Shown: in pieces, positions 44,372-57,128 of the stretch | Layout of the letters: the number at the start of each line of letters is the position of its first letter | How positions within the stretch are numbered: position 1 is the first letter of the stretch | DNA from: Setoptus koraiensis | Taxonomy: Eukaryota; Arthropoda | NCBI GenBank assembly: GCA_048013815.1 | Contig: CM106585.1 | Coordinates: 21,886,001 to 21,950,000, forward strand | DNA length: 64,000 bases | Reading direction: 5' to 3' | Notes under the pieces: model-generated | What the model saw: only the letters and a program-made list of their open reading frames with translations | Database searches by the model: none | Told to the model about the DNA's origin: nothing | Translations under genes and position numbers: made by a program

Positions 44372-47300
44372 AATTGTTGGATTATGGTTTGAATTGATCA
44401 ATGATAATTGAAGAGTAATTTGCTGTAAAGCTAATATTATTACTATTATTATTACGTATCACGTATTTTGTGTGTTGTTGAATGATTTGTTTTGGTTTGG
44501 GTTGAATCAGATGATTGTTAATGGATAATGTATCTGATTAATAGATAATGTTACTGATATGGTGACGATAGTAACGAGGGTAGTAATAGTAATAATAGTG
44601 TGATAATGATGCGATTTGATTCTGTGATACAGACAAATGATGACGATGGACAGCGCACAACGATGATAACAGCGAACGTTAATTCAAGATATGTGGCATC
44701 CTTATCTCTGGGACAATGGGCATCTAAATAATGTCGTAATGTGTATTTGTGGGCTAGTTGTTTACAACAACGATAACGCGTAAGAGTGTGTGTGTATGTA
44801 TTATTTTACACACGTATTTGTATTGAACGAATTGCTTGTATAGGTATTTCCAAAAAATATCAGAGTTCCTCCAGCTTGACTTTGCCAGCGTATATCTCTC
44901 TGTTTCTGTATTTATATTCTCGCTGTCTGTGTAAATTTTGTTCCAACATGAACATTTTCATAGCGTGTGTGCGTGTGTCAGTAAGTGCGCTATCGCGGCC
45001 TGGTTTGTTCGTCATGGAATCATATGTGTCTCTTTAGGCAATGTCTGTATGTCAGTGTGCCTGCCTGCGTGTGCTTGTGCTTGTGCTTGTGCGTTTGTTT
45101 GCGTGTGCGAATGAAAGTTGGAGAAAAAGAGAAAAATTTCAAGCTCATTTCAGCGTTTGTGTGTATCTCTCTGGCTGTAACTGTGTGTGTGGAATTATTC
45201 CTTTTCAAGATCGAACAAATCATTTAAGATGAACGGAAGCAACGGACAGCAAGCATCAAACGCGAGATTAGTTCATTCTCGAAATTATATATTCACATTC
45301 TATGCTTGCCACAGACAAAGCCGGTGCCAAGTCGACAACGCATCGAATGTGAATATAATGTGAATAGTTCTATTCGTTGTCGACACTCTACTAGAGTGAC
45401 TCTAGACACATGTTACTGTATCATTACACTATCGTATACTGCTAGTCAACAGTATCAGTGCATGCAGTATACTTGTGCAAACTTATACACTTGTACTCAC
45501 ATTATACGCAAAGTGCCCCTTCCAACTGTGCAAATCACGCTACTTGTGCACGCACAACAATAAACGCCGGTAGCGGCATCAGTTAGCTCATCGAGCTCGA
45601 AAAGAATAATATCACTTTTTATTACCCTACGAACGCATCTCATCTAGTTTAGTTAATAAGCTAAATAATTTGCATTGATCGTCAGTTGCACTGACATTGA
45701 GAAGCAACAGAGACGTCTAGCATGCCCAGATGATGGCAGTGTCTCGAATGTGTAACTTTACTGTCGTCGAGTAACTTGACATACTGACAGTATGATACTG
45801 TACTGTTATGCATCTATATACTATACATCATGTATCATCTAGCTGTAGCATCTAGCAGTCGTCATGGCGTCATAAACAATGCCCAAGTCTTGATAATGAC
45901 CTAATGACATAGCGCTAGAAGCGCGTGACTCTCTCAGGCGTCAATGTGCAATCTCTGTTTACAATCCTCCTCTTCTTAAATGAGCCATTCAGCTGATTAA
46001 CAGAGAATATTCGCAAGCACTATTCAGCTGTCTGACCCCCTCCCACCATATCATATACAAACAGGTGAAGCCCTCTGTCGCGCAGGCCACAGTTAGCTTA
46101 CCACCAACTGAGGCACACAATGTACATCAACTCGATAACTTTTAAAAGTCCTCTCTCCCTCCATCGTACGATCATCATCACACTATGATCGTTGATTATC
46201 AATGATTGCAACGCGATCCAACCATTATGAGTCATAGATGACGCTTCAACGATCGATCTTGTTTGTGTCATCCGTGATAAAATTCCCATATTGATGCTCG
46301 CCATAGTAAATCAACACCCCAAGCGTCTAGCCAAGTGTGCTCGCCATCAATTAATTAAACTGTATGAACTGATAAGTCCAAGAGAGTAGCTGTGGTGGAA
46401 ATTCCCAGCAAGTTGTCTAATTTAGAAAAGTTCTCCATTTGACCACCGGGGTGAGCCAAACGAATTTCCTATGTCACCCTGATACAATTGTTAGGCCGGG
46501 CGAGCGAAGCGAGCCGGTCTTTATTATCGTGTCTCCTCTACGAGTTGATTCACCTATGCCTAAAGAGATAGCGCTTCTTAACGACCCTCCAACAATTATG
46601 CACACATATACTGTCCAGTGAGGGCTGTTACTAGCTTTTCCTGCAAAACGCGTCATCTACGATTCAACGATCAAGATATTACCGCTATGAAACACGCGTG
46701 CGTCACTGTTGCTGACTTGCGAGTCGACTCTGTTTTATTAGGCAACACGTATAGATGTGGGCCCAATCACGAACTGTGCTGTTATCGGCGTTATAACGCA
46801 CTTTTACAAATGATCTGTAGAGTCGACTTAGGAGTCCTAAGTTAGGACAAAACAATTGTGAGATACTGAGAAAATCAAGACCAATTGATTGTTGCATCAT
46901 AAAGAATTGCATAATCTATAGAGCGCGAGTATAGGTACAGGTTCGTAATGCGAGAGTCTGCGCTTGATTGGTTATTGTTGCGCACGAACGACACACGGTT
47001 TGTAAAATATTTTGTGTAACTTGATAAAAAAAGAAGAAAAGAAATCATTCGCACAGGTATGATACAGGTGTGATGCTGTGCTCGAGCCTCGAGGTTCCCG
47101 TCACGTTCGTTCCTAAAAAATAATCGCACTCTATACACGCCCCGTGACTCAAAACGTGGTGCGGGTCGACTAAATATCGCGCATATCAGATATAAAATAC
47201 CCTACGAAAAAAAACGTACGTATATCTAATACGCATCTAATACCCTAGTGTAGATTATCGCCTGCGTGCCTACGGAATTTTCCGATACACTGCATAGAGA

Positions 47301-47858
47301 AGCGCACAGGCCGGCACGATACAGGATACTCGCTGTATGAGGCGATCAACATCTTTTGCTTCACAGGCACAGTAGTGCACAGATCTTGATTTCTAGAATG
47401 AAAGTGCAAGCGCATGGAGCAATCTCTGCTTGGATTACGAATACAACAGACTCGCACACTACACACAGATTACTTTCTGTGCCTGCAATGGCATAATCAA
47501 TGAATTCACTGTTCCTCGAGCGTAGCATAAGATGTTGTTGTCGCCCTACTACATCATTCATAAGTGCTTTATATTTTGTAATTAATATCGTCACCCATTT
47601 GATTGTAGGATAACCCCTGTATATATATATATATATACATATATATTTGCGTATGTATAAATATCTCAACATTATTAGTTAGGCCAGGACTAATTTATCA
47701 CACTCGATTTATTCAGTAGAATAGGCCGAATAATCAGAAAAAGCGTGGCTACCATCACCACCGTGGCCGGCATCACAACAACAAAATCCACCACAATAGC
47801 GGCATCAAACTCATCAATATACGGCGGTGTTACACCCATCAAAATATTCGCCCCGTAG
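44372..47858. other. divergent intergenic region between DCAF8 and UPF1
   Basis: Holds the presumed promoters of both genes. A TG-rich tract lies around 45050-45110, a TA microsatellite at about 47619-47647, and a GTCGACAACG inverted repeat at 45331-45340/45375-45384. Short open frames at 46439-46845 are not supported as genes. An in-frame TAG at 47856-47858 immediately precedes the UPF1 ATG. Confidence 0.5.
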
Positions 47859-50858
47859 ATGGATCCATCTATGAGATTTGCATCGCAGGAGTCTATGAGC
47901 CTATTAGACACTTGCGATGACGACGACATAGCAACTAGAACACAAAATAGCGAATTCAGTTTGGGTGATTTTTGTACTCAACAATCAGGTTTTCAACAAT
48001 TCAGTTTGACGCCTCTCATATCGTCTTCATCGGTGAGCGTATTAGCCCCACCCGCTCCTATTGTGCAAAATACTAGCCACAACAATCAGCGACACGGAGC
48101 AAACCAGACATTACCCGAACATGCTTGTTTGTACTGTGGTGTCTATGATCCAGGATGTGTAGCTCAATGCTCAGCATGCAAGCGATGGTTTTGCAATGGA
48201 CGTGGAAACACCTCTGGCAGTCACATTGTCAATCATCTCATCCGCGCTAAACATAAAGAGGTGACTCTGCACAAGGATGGACCTCTTGGCGAGACGGTCC
48301 TAGAATGCTATTCTTGTGGATCTAAGAATATATTCATCCTCGGTTTCATACCGGCCAAGATTGATTCTGTTGTCGTCCTATTATGCCGTCAGCCCTGTGC
48401 GCCACAAACAAGCACTATCAACGATATGAATTGTGATCCAGAACAATGGAAACCTCTGATAAGTGACAGATGTCTATTACCATGGCTTGTTCGTGCACCT
48501 ACTGAGCATGAACAGTCCATAGCAAGACCGATCACGGGGCAACAAATTAACAAGTTAGAAGATATTTGGAAAGATGAAAATATCGACGCAACTTTTCAAG
48601 ACATCGATAATCCAAGTCAGAGTGACCAAACTATTGAAAATGTCCAACTAAGATATGATAACTCTAGCCAATATCAAGAGATTTTCGGACCTTTGGTCAA
48701 AATGGAATCAGAGTACGATAAAAAGTTGAAAGAATCAAGAAATCAGGATAATATCAATGTCAGGTGGGATATTGGACTCAACAAGAAAATAATCGCATAT
48801 TTCAACATTGCGCGGTCCGATAGTGACATGCGACTGATGCATGGAGATGAGCTACGATTACATCTCAACCTTGACCAAGGTCTTTCAACTGCTCGGACTT
48901 GGTCGGGAGTTGGTCATGTCATTAAGATACCTGACAACTACAGCGAGGATGTTGGTATAGAGATGAAATCTAATATTGGCGCACCTACTGATAAAACTTG
49001 TGGATTTATTGTTGACTTTGTTTGGAAATCGACATCATTCGACAGAATGCAACAAGCACTAAAAAAATTCGTCAATGAAGATTGTGGCTCCGTATCACCA
49101 TCTATATTCAATCGTTTGCTTGGTAGAAACGTTGATGAGGACACCATGATAACTTGCTCTTTGCCTAAGCAGTTCACGGCCCAGAATTTGCCTGATCTGA
49201 ACAAGTCTCAGGTTGCAGCTATAAAGCATGCTCTACAGCGTCCGTTGTCTTTGATTCAAGGACCTCCGGGTACAGGAAAAACTGTGACATCAGCGACCAT
49301 TGTTTATCATTTGTGCAAGACCAGTAGCACACCTGTGCTCGTTTGTGCACCTAGTAACATAGCGGTGGACCAGCTAACTGAAAAAATACACCAAACTGGT
49401 CTGAAAGTTGTGAGACTTTGCGCCAAAAGTCGAGAAGCCATTAGTTCACCTGTTTCGTTTTTGGCATTGCACAATCAGATTCGGAATATGGAAGGGCACT
49501 CTGAGTTACATAAATTACAGCAACTTAAAGATGAAACTGGTGAACTATCATCTCAAGATGAGAAGCGCTACAGAACATTGAAAAAAGCTAGTGAAAGGGA
49601 ACTGCTCAAGGGCGCTGATGTCATTTGTTGCACATGTGTAGGTGCTGGTGATCCTCGTCTATCGACAAGGTTCCGTTTCCAATCAGTTTTGATAGATGAA
49701 AGTATGCAAGCAACCGAGCCTGAATGTATGGTTCCCGTAGTTCTTGGAGCTAAACAGCTGATTCTCGTAGGTGATCATTGTCAACTAGGACCTGTAGTTA
49801 TGTGCAAAAAAGCTGCTAAAGCCGGCTTGTCTCAATCACTATTTGAAAGATTGGTCTTACTTGGTATACGACCTCTGCGATTGGAAGTTCAATATCGTAT
49901 GCATCCAGCATTAAGCAGATTTCCATCAGATTTTTTCTATGAAGGCTCTCTTCAAAATGGTGTTAATTCCTCCGAAAGAGAGATGCAAAATACAGACTTT
50001 CCATGGCCCCAGCCAGATAAACCGATGTTTTTCTATTGTTGTCAAGGCCAAGAAGAGATTGCAGGATCAGGAACATCGTATCTAAACAGAACAGAGGCAG
50101 CTTATGTGGAGCGTATTACGACAAGATTTTTGAAGTCGGGTGTGAAACCTGAACAAATCGGCATAATTACCCCTTATGAAGGCCAGCGTGCTTATTTGGT
50201 ACAATACATGCAATACAATGGCTCACTTCATGCTAAATTGTACCAAGAGATAGAGGTTGCTAGTGTAGACGCTTTTCAAGGACGAGAGAAAGACCTCATA
50301 ATTATGTCATGTGTCCGCTCAAATGAGCACCAAGGCATAGGATTCTTGAATGATCCGAGACGTCTAAATGTCGCACTTACCAGGGCTAAATATGGTATTA
50401 TAACTGTCGGCAATCCCAAAGTGCTTAGTAAGCATGCTCTTTGGAATCATCTCTTGACTTATTATAAGGAGAACCGTGTGTTAGTGGAGGGTCCGCTCAA
50501 CAATCTTAAAGAGAGTCTAATACAATTCAGCAAGGTTCACAAGAAAAATCCAATGCCGTCAATGTCGGCTTTCATGATGACAAGACAGTCTAATACAAAT
50601 AATGGAACGAGTAGCGGACCGGGCAACTCTGCTAGAAATCAGCTTGATGGGGCTTCGACCTCTTTCAGAATGATACCAACCCCTTTTGGTAATATTAGTG
50701 CGACACCATTTTCCAGTTTGCAAACGCATCCACAACAACAATTACAGCAGCAACAACAGTTACAACAACAGCAAAAATACCACCATCAACCATTATTGAA
50801 CCAGTTCCTGGTAAATACAAACCAATTTGGAACACATCCGCTCTTCGATTGGTACTAA
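47859..50858 (+). CDS. UPF1: UPF1/RENT1, RNA helicase of nonsense-mediated decay
   Basis: UPF1 is the ATP-dependent SF1 helicase that drives nonsense-mediated mRNA decay. A single exon of 999 residues; the start is fixed by TAG directly before the ATG. The N-terminal CH zinc domain is complete ([41 protein letters not shown]). It is followed by the 1B region and RecA domains: Walker A GPPGTGKT at 468-475, [10 protein letters not shown], Walker B DESMQ at 613-617, [43 protein letters not shown] and [11 protein letters not shown]. Walker B reads DESMQ where human has DESTQ. After [11 protein letters not shown] the C-terminus differs: human UPF1 has a long SQ/TQ-rich tail phosphorylated by SMG1, while here about 120 residues are Gln/Asn-rich with few SQ sites. 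The absence of introns leaves open a retrocopy origin, but the frame is intact and conserved. Confidence 0.97.
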   Translation: MDPSMRFASQESMSLLDTCDDDDIATRTQNSEFSLGDFCTQQSGFQQFSLTPLISSSSVSVLAPPAPIVQNTSHNNQRHGANQTLPEHACLYCGVYDPGCVAQCSACKRWFCNGRGNTSGSHIVNHLIRAKHKEVTLHKDGPLGETVLECYSCGSKNIFILGFIPAKIDSVVVLLCRQPCAPQTSTINDMNCDPEQWKPLISDRCLLPWLVRAPTEHEQSIARPITGQQINKLEDIWKDENIDATFQDIDNPSQSDQTIENVQLRYDNSSQYQEIFGPLVKMESEYDKKLKESRNQDNINVRWDIGLNKKIIAYFNIARSDSDMRLMHGDELRLHLNLDQGLSTARTWSGVGHVIKIPDNYSEDVGIEMKSNIGAPTDKTCGFIVDFVWKSTSFDRMQQALKKFVNEDCGSVSPSIFNRLLGRNVDEDTMITCSLPKQFTAQNLPDLNKSQVAAIKHALQRPLSLIQGPPGTGKTVTSATIVYHLCKTSSTPVLVCAPSNIAVDQLTEKIHQTGLKVVRLCAKSREAISSPVSFLALHNQIRNMEGHSELHKLQQLKDETGELSSQDEKRYRTLKKASERELLKGADVICCTCVGAGDPRLSTRFRFQSVLIDESMQATEPECMVPVVLGAKQLILVGDHCQLGPVVMCKKAAKAGLSQSLFERLVLLGIRPLRLEVQYRMHPALSRFPSDFFYEGSLQNGVNSSEREMQNTDFPWPQPDKPMFFYCCQGQEEIAGSGTSYLNRTEAAYVERITTRFLKSGVKPEQIGIITPYEGQRAYLVQYMQYNGSLHAKLYQEIEVASVDAFQGREKDLIIMSCVRSNEHQGIGFLNDPRRLNVALTRAKYGIITVGNPKVLSKHALWNHLLTYYKENRVLVEGPLNNLKESLIQFSKVHKKNPMPSMSAFMMTRQSNTNNGTSSGPGNSARNQLDGASTSFRMIPTPFGNISATPFSSLQTHPQQQLQQQQQLQQQQKYHHQPLLNQFLVNTNQFGTHPLFDWY

Positions 50859-53800
50859 AGGTCGTCCCAATACAAAAAAAACTTCAGAATTTCTCTGGGC
50901 TTGACTAAAAGAGAGTATTTTGAACAGATAACGGCAAGATATGTCACCAGAACTTCCGACTATTGTCTAGTACTGGACGTAATGAATTCACCTTTTCAAA
51001 TTTTTCATGCAATCTTCTCCACGAGCAACGGCTCTATGGATTTAGATCAGAATTGGATTTTCTTATGTGCATTGTCAATTGCTTTTGCCCGCACAAAGAA
51101 AATCAACTCGGTAAGCGGAAATGAATTGGCATAATCAGTAGACTATTTACTACGGACTGTTACATCGACAGAAAGATTGTATTGATTCTGGTAGGCGGTC
51201 TGGGAGCTGGAAATTATCACCATCATTGGATAATCTATTTTGAGGCTATAGGTGGCGACAGAAGTAATTCATGAAGCATTCGGCCTACTATGATTGTTTG
51301 TATTTGTGTGTATTGTGTTGCAAGCAACCTATCTATAGAGCATCATCAGCAAACTCACGACAGATCAATATCATGCCGCTCGTCTACTTCACTAAAAACG
51401 AAAAACCTAGCAAGCAATCGAGCATTGCTCATCCGTAGCTTGATGTCAGTTGTTGTTTGAGACGAAACTGTAACTGAAAACGCAGCAGCAAATAATATTA
51501 TTTGTATTTGAAAGCATCGGCCATAAAGTCAATACCATACATCACCATTCTATTCTATGAGCACCGTATACAATATCATGATTCTATTTGAACCATAATG
51601 ATGTTGAAATCACCAACATTACTCAATCAACTATCAGAAACAATCAGCGCGCATGTGTAATAACTTTTTGGAGGCAAAGTTAGTTTCCATTCAGACACAC
51701 ACACACACACTCAAACAATTTCATCAACAAGTGTGTGATGATGATGTTTACGATGGTGAATTTTCACCAATGCTCATCTCTATTTGATGACTGCTGAATG
51801 TAATGGGATATTGTTGTTTGTTGATTCCTACAGACACCCATGCAACCTCTTCCAGCAACAATCTGATGAAAAGGGGAGATATTTCTGTAATAAAATTATA
51901 ACTTAGGCTGCCACTACTACCACCACCACGGCATCATGATGATAACAGAGCAGGCAACGAGGAAAAATCCAGCACACAAATCAACAAACACATTCTAGCT
52001 TGTGCGAATCAATCTGAACCATCCATCAATGGCCACTCGTTGAAAAGTAGATGAAAACTGCACAAACAAAACCACTAGCGTGCATTGGAGAAAAAGAGAG
52101 AGAGATATATATATATATACAAAAACAAATAGACCGACTAGAGTAGGGAGATAGGAACATTGATTCACCTGTTCGACAACAATCATCAATACCATCGTTG
52201 CTGGTGCGGCCTTCGCTGTTGCCGCTGTTAATTGGCCATATATACATGCGAAATAGGCAACAGAGTAGTGTAGTTTAGAGTTATAAAGTGAAGTTGTTGT
52301 TTGTCCGTTGCTAGAATTGGTACTATTAGGCAACTTATTGTGTGTGTAATAAAGGCAACTACTGTAACCACCAGCACCACCACCAATCAAAAGTCATCAG
52401 CATCAACAAACAAAACTTATATTATTATCACTATAAAGAGGGCAGTAACAACAATAACCTCAAGCAGCTCATACTCTTTGTTCAGACAGCTCAACTAATG
52501 TGAGCTGCCTTAATGCTGTTTATACACACCATCACAATTGACTTAATTAGTTGTAGTGGTGGTAGTGGTGGTAGTGGTGGTTGTTGTTGTTGTTGACCGC
52601 TGCTGTTGGGTGATAAACTGCCCAATTCGATGGATGCTTGACTAATCAGTTGCACACTTTGTTTGTTGTTCTTGTTTTAAGTATACTTTTGTGCGTTTCT
52701 AACTAGCCATTGCTCACACTGGGACCATGCTGGTGGCAGTGGGATAGATGAATGTTGTAGAACAATTGTTAACAAAAGAAAAATTAAGATACTAACAATA
52801 AGTGTATAGAATTACCGCAATTGCACAATAAATAGCCACAATTCTATAATTCAAGCTCAACTCTGAAGGGGGCTACACATGGCTATATCTCGAAATGCAC
52901 ACACATCAAACTATGGGGCTGGAACATGTTTCGAATCATTGCAACTAATAATGATATTGATTGCTGAATAAACAACAACAACGCCGACGTAAACACAACA
53001 GCATGTCTGACTGATTAGTGTCTGATTGATTCAGACAACATTGTCTATTTATTTGAGTGGCTCAGAAGCAAACAAATACAATACTACCAGGCAACAGGCA
53101 GTAGGCTCAGAGGCGCTTGTTATTGGCATCAGCGACCGACAAAACTCATCGGGCTTCTTGTTACCTGGTCACATCTCATGAGCGACTTTATCAAGCCGCT
53201 TTGAGTAGGATAGTTGGTGTGCGAGCTCAGGTGAGCTCAGGTGAGCTGACAGGCTTACGCCCACATTGTACGGAGTGTGACGATCGGAGAGAGAGAGAGC
53301 GATATTCGGTCTTTGAAATGATGATGACTGTTTGCTTGTTCCTGTTTGTTGTTGTGTCCCAATTGTGTAGACGCACTGGATAAATGCAGAGAAACGTCGT
53401 TTGTGCATGCGGCCCAGATGAAAGCTTTGCAAGCGATCGCATCTAGTTAGTTAGTTTGGATACTATACTTGATAATTGTGTTAGTTCTCACTACATATTC
53501 ATATATAGTTATATCTGGCAGCTACGGAATCCGTTGCGCGTGATGCACAAATTAATAATAATATTTTTATCTCAATTTTGTTTCGATAATCTCGTGCGCG
53601 TTTCCCTTGTTTGCTTAGCTTTGATTTTGTTCAAAATAACGACAATACTTACAACAAATACGAGCTTGCACAATGCAACGCAGCTACACACTCACAAGCT
53701 ACACACCGGGCTAACTAAGGTAAGGTTGGCAAGTCGGCAACGAATTGATATAAGTGAGATGATGGAAAGAATGTGAGAATGTGTCGATAGGGGTGGTTGT

Positions 53801-54600
53801 GTGAGGGGCGGTTGTTGCAACAGGTAGTGGTAGTGGTAGTAGTCAACCTTGAAAACAATAGACACATGTGTTTCATTTCATTTTATTTCACTTATCCAGT
53901 CGGAGCTTGTTGTTGGCTTGAGGAGATTGGCGGCGCCAGTTGTCGCTTCCTTGATTGTTTCTAAATTCATTCGATAGTACCGGTACTAACTGATCATAAT
54001 GTATAGTTTAGGCACACTCGAGATCACACTAATCACAGTGTCATAGTCGCAAGTGCAGTTAGTGTGATTGTGTGTAAATTAACTAATAACTATCAGGGAT
54101 AAAAACAAAACAATCAATCAGTTGAAGGCGCTCGCTCGCTGACATAATCCGGCTACCAAGCTACCAAGCTACCCAGCCGCCCAGCCGCCCAGCCGCCACC
54201 CAGTATGACGCCCACGACATGATGTCAGCCGACGGTGGAGCATAATGATCGCTAATCATCGATGTGTGTTACGTATATTATTGACTAACGAGCTCTCTAA
54301 TTAATCTAACAAGACTTCACTTGTTACATTCGTGAATATTGCACTGCAATGCTGGAATTATCATGAATTGTTGAATAGAAGCCAGAGACAAGCATTGGAC
54401 AGATGTGTCTGTTGAGCGGATGAATACCTAAAATGTCAGTCTCAAGTCTCAATGATACACATAGTGAGTAGTACGATAGTAATTAGTTGGCACTCAAGTG
54501 ATTTGTCATTTGCAACAACACCAAAATCTACACATATCACACACAATTAATGGCACGTGCGCTTCATCTGCCTCTGCTGTGCTCTCTACCCTTTGCTCAC
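50859..54600. other. UPF1 downstream region, no gene recognised
   Basis: Contains an AATAAA near 51889, an (AC)n tract at about 51693-51712, a TA tract at 52105-52122, GGTGGTAGT repeats at about 52555-52585, a short AGGTGAGCTC duplication near 53225-53245, and a CCAGCCGCC repeat at about 54165-54200. Several short frames were inspected and dismissed. Confidence 0.5.
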
Positions 54601-54738
54601 CTTGACGATTTCACCTGATCAATCTAGATTAAGTTTGATCAAGCCAAGTGTGCAATGTGCAAAGCGAGAATAATAATAAAATAAAATGAAACAACAAAAA
54701 GTGTGAAGAGAGCGCGATAAAAAAGAGCTGATTCCGTA

Positions 54739-54996
54739 GTGTGTGCTATCGACATGATATTGGCTCTTATGCAAGCGCGAGCGAAGGATATTGAAATCGG
54801 CGTTGGCTCCATCCAGCAGAGCAGAAAAACAAATCACCATTGGCATAATCCTTTCACCAGCACCAGCAACAATACCGACAACAACAACAACAACAACACC
54901 GACACCAACGACAACAACGTCGACACGTCGACTCGTTCGCAGCCAAACCAACTGACAGAGCTGCAAAAACGAGCGAGTTTACAAAAACACAGGTGA
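54739..54996 (+). CDS. possible first coding exon with Asn/Thr run (doubtful)
   Basis: A plus-strand frame with ATG at 54754 (MILALMQARAKDIEIGVGS). It is Asn/Thr/Asp-rich in the middle and reaches a CACAG|GTGAAC donor-like site after residues LQKRASLQKHR. The 3' half lies in the left arm of an inverted repeat whose other arm contains stops in the corresponding frame, and substitutions between the arms are not biased to silent sites. I therefore consider coding status weak. No family is recognised. Confidence 0.22.
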   Translation: MCAIDMILALMQARAKDIEIGVGSIQQSRKTNHHWHNPFTSTSNNTDNNNNNNTDTNDNNVDTSTRSQPNQLTELQKRASLQKHR

Positions 54997-55789
54997 ACAT
55001 TGGCAATCAGTTGCTTACAGTTGTTAGTTAGTTTTTTAGTGTGTTTGTACAAGCGCCTCCAGATATAAGAATCACTGACAACGTCTATTGTGAGTAGATC
55101 GCGCACACGGATCAAATGACACAAACTCGTGTCTTGCCAATGTCTTTTTACCGGTGCGTGTTGCATTCTTCTGTCATGTGGCCGCTTGTTGAAGCTGCTG
55201 TTTCAACTGGCATGGGTGCCAGTTGAAACAGCCATCACAAGCCTTGTAATACAAGGTATGGCACACAACTGATCCACAGCCATGACAACAACGTAATCTG
55301 GGTATACTTGACTCAGGTCACATTTTACACGCGGGCATAAGTGGGGCATTATTGTTTTGGTCGTTTTTTCTTTTGAACCTTGCCAAATGGCCAATTGCAG
55401 TGGACAATCCAGAGGAGATTAATGTTGCTAAAAGAAGCAAAAAACAAACGCATAAATGGCGTAATAACGTTCATTTGTTTGCGACCGTTCAACTCTTCGA
55501 GATGTGCCACTACAATACCCCACTTATACCCAAATCTGGCACTCAAGTATCTGGCTTACCTTGTGCACGTTGCCAATTTGAATATCCACACGAGAACTAA
55601 AAAACTAACAAGTAAGTTGTAAGGCAATGTTGGCAACACGTTGTTAGTTGTTCAGGTGTGTTCACCTGTGTTTTTTAAGCTTGATCGTTTTTGTAGATTA
55701 GTTAGTTTGAGGCTGTGAACGAGTCAATTATGAGTTGTTTTTGTTGTCATTGGTGAAAGGATTACGCCAATAGTAATTTGTTTTTCTGC
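54821..55789. repeat. large imperfect inverted repeat (about 200-bp arms, 555-bp spacer)
   Basis: The left arm at 54821-55040 matches the reverse complement of the right arm at 55596-55789. Shared blocks in order are GCAGAAAAACAAAT, ATTGGC.TAATCCTTTCACCA, GACTCGTTC.CAGCC, TACAAAAACGA, AAAACACAGGTGAAC, CAACATTGCC-like sequence and TAGTTTTTTAG. The identity by eye is roughly three quarters, with CAA-repeat expansion in the left arm. It could be a foldback-type element or an inverted local duplication; no transposase or target-site duplication was found. Confidence 0.7.
55184..55242. other. hairpin with perfect 16-bp stem inside the inverted-repeat spacer
   Basis: Arms at 55197-55212 and 55217-55232 are exactly complementary with a TGGG loop. 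After an asymmetric internal loop, a further GCTTGT/ACAAGC pair extends the stem to about 59 nt. Its size resembles a short pre-miRNA stem, but no miRNA identity is recognised. Confidence 0.6.
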
Positions 55790-57085
55790 TGTCAATTGGT
55801 GTCTATGTACTTGCATTATTTACTTTTGCATGATGACATTGGCGTGGGCCATCTGACCGATAGATTAGCAGCTCACTGTCACTAGACTGTCACTAGACGC
55901 AAGTATCAGCTGGCTGCGACAGTCTAGTGACAGTTGCGTCTGTTGACGGTTTTAGCTGGACGTGAGCGAATTAGTAATTGATAAGCAATCACGTGTTGGC
56001 GGCCTTGCACTTGTTGCATAGTGTCACTTGCTGTTGCTCGCCGTTACTTACTGTTGCCGGCCAAACATTCGAGCGACTTGTCGTTGTTGTCACTTCCTGT
56101 TTCCGATACCAACTTGTATATAAATACATACACATAAATATATGTGTGTATGTTGTGCGTTGTCAAGTGAACTTGTCAGATGCGACCATAAATCAGACAA
56201 TGCAATTAGGGCCACTTCCAGTATGGTACACATTATATAGTAATTATTGTAATGGTCACAATACAGCCAGTATCATGACTTGTGGCCATGTTACAACGGC
56301 CACAACACAACTGCCAATTAAGTGATGGTGCAGTGGTCAGTGGCATTTCTGCATGCTTTGCATGTATGTTGTCGGTTGTTTGTCGGTTGTTTGCTGGTTG
56401 CCGGTTGTTTGTCGGTTGCCGGTTGTTTGCCGGTTGTGTCAGTGAAGGACAAACAACAAAAAACGTGCACAACAGATAGCACTAGCTCAATACAGCGACA
56501 ACAGCAACAACAACCACAACAACAATAACAATACCAACACCAACAACAACAACAACCGCAACAGCAACAACCACAACAATTACCTGTGACGGTTGTCGTT
56601 GTAAATGTTAAATATTAGTCTAAATTAAGAGAGCGACGCATACACCTGCTGACTGGTGGCCAGTGGACACGGCTGACACTTGTACTTGTACAATGAGCTG
56701 TACAAATTGAAGGTTGCCACCATCTAGAGCATGATTGGCTCGCTCTTGTAACAGTCAGTGTGTGTGTGCAACTTGCATTGTTGCGCAACACACCGTTATT
56801 CACCGTTATGTTGTTTACCTGTTACATGTAAGCGAGCAGGTATCAGGTAGCCGTTGTGCTGGTAACTGTGTAGTCCGGTAACTGTGTAGTCTGGTAACTG
56901 TGTAGCTGGCCAAAGGTGACTCAACAGTGATGGCTCAACGATGACCAAAGAGAGACCAACTCTGGACAGTGCACGCTCGAATTTAAGTGAATTTCGGATT
57001 GCCTGACACTGACATTGGCCCAAATCGATGAACCAACAGACCGATGCTGACACTTGTTTGCTCTTGTTGGCTCTTTTGGCTACCA

Positions 57086-57128
57086 GCCCAAAGCCCAAAG
57101 CCCAAAGCCCAAAGCCCAGAGCCCAAAG
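57086..57128. repeat. CCAAAGC heptamer minisatellite
   Basis: About six tandem 7-bp units of CCAAAGC type, one with an A-to-G change. Confidence 0.85.

Noticed and set aside
46439-46845. Two consecutive plus-strand frames of 60-75 codons
   Set aside because: Neither has a recognisable domain, signal peptide or splice support; antisense frames of equal length exist.
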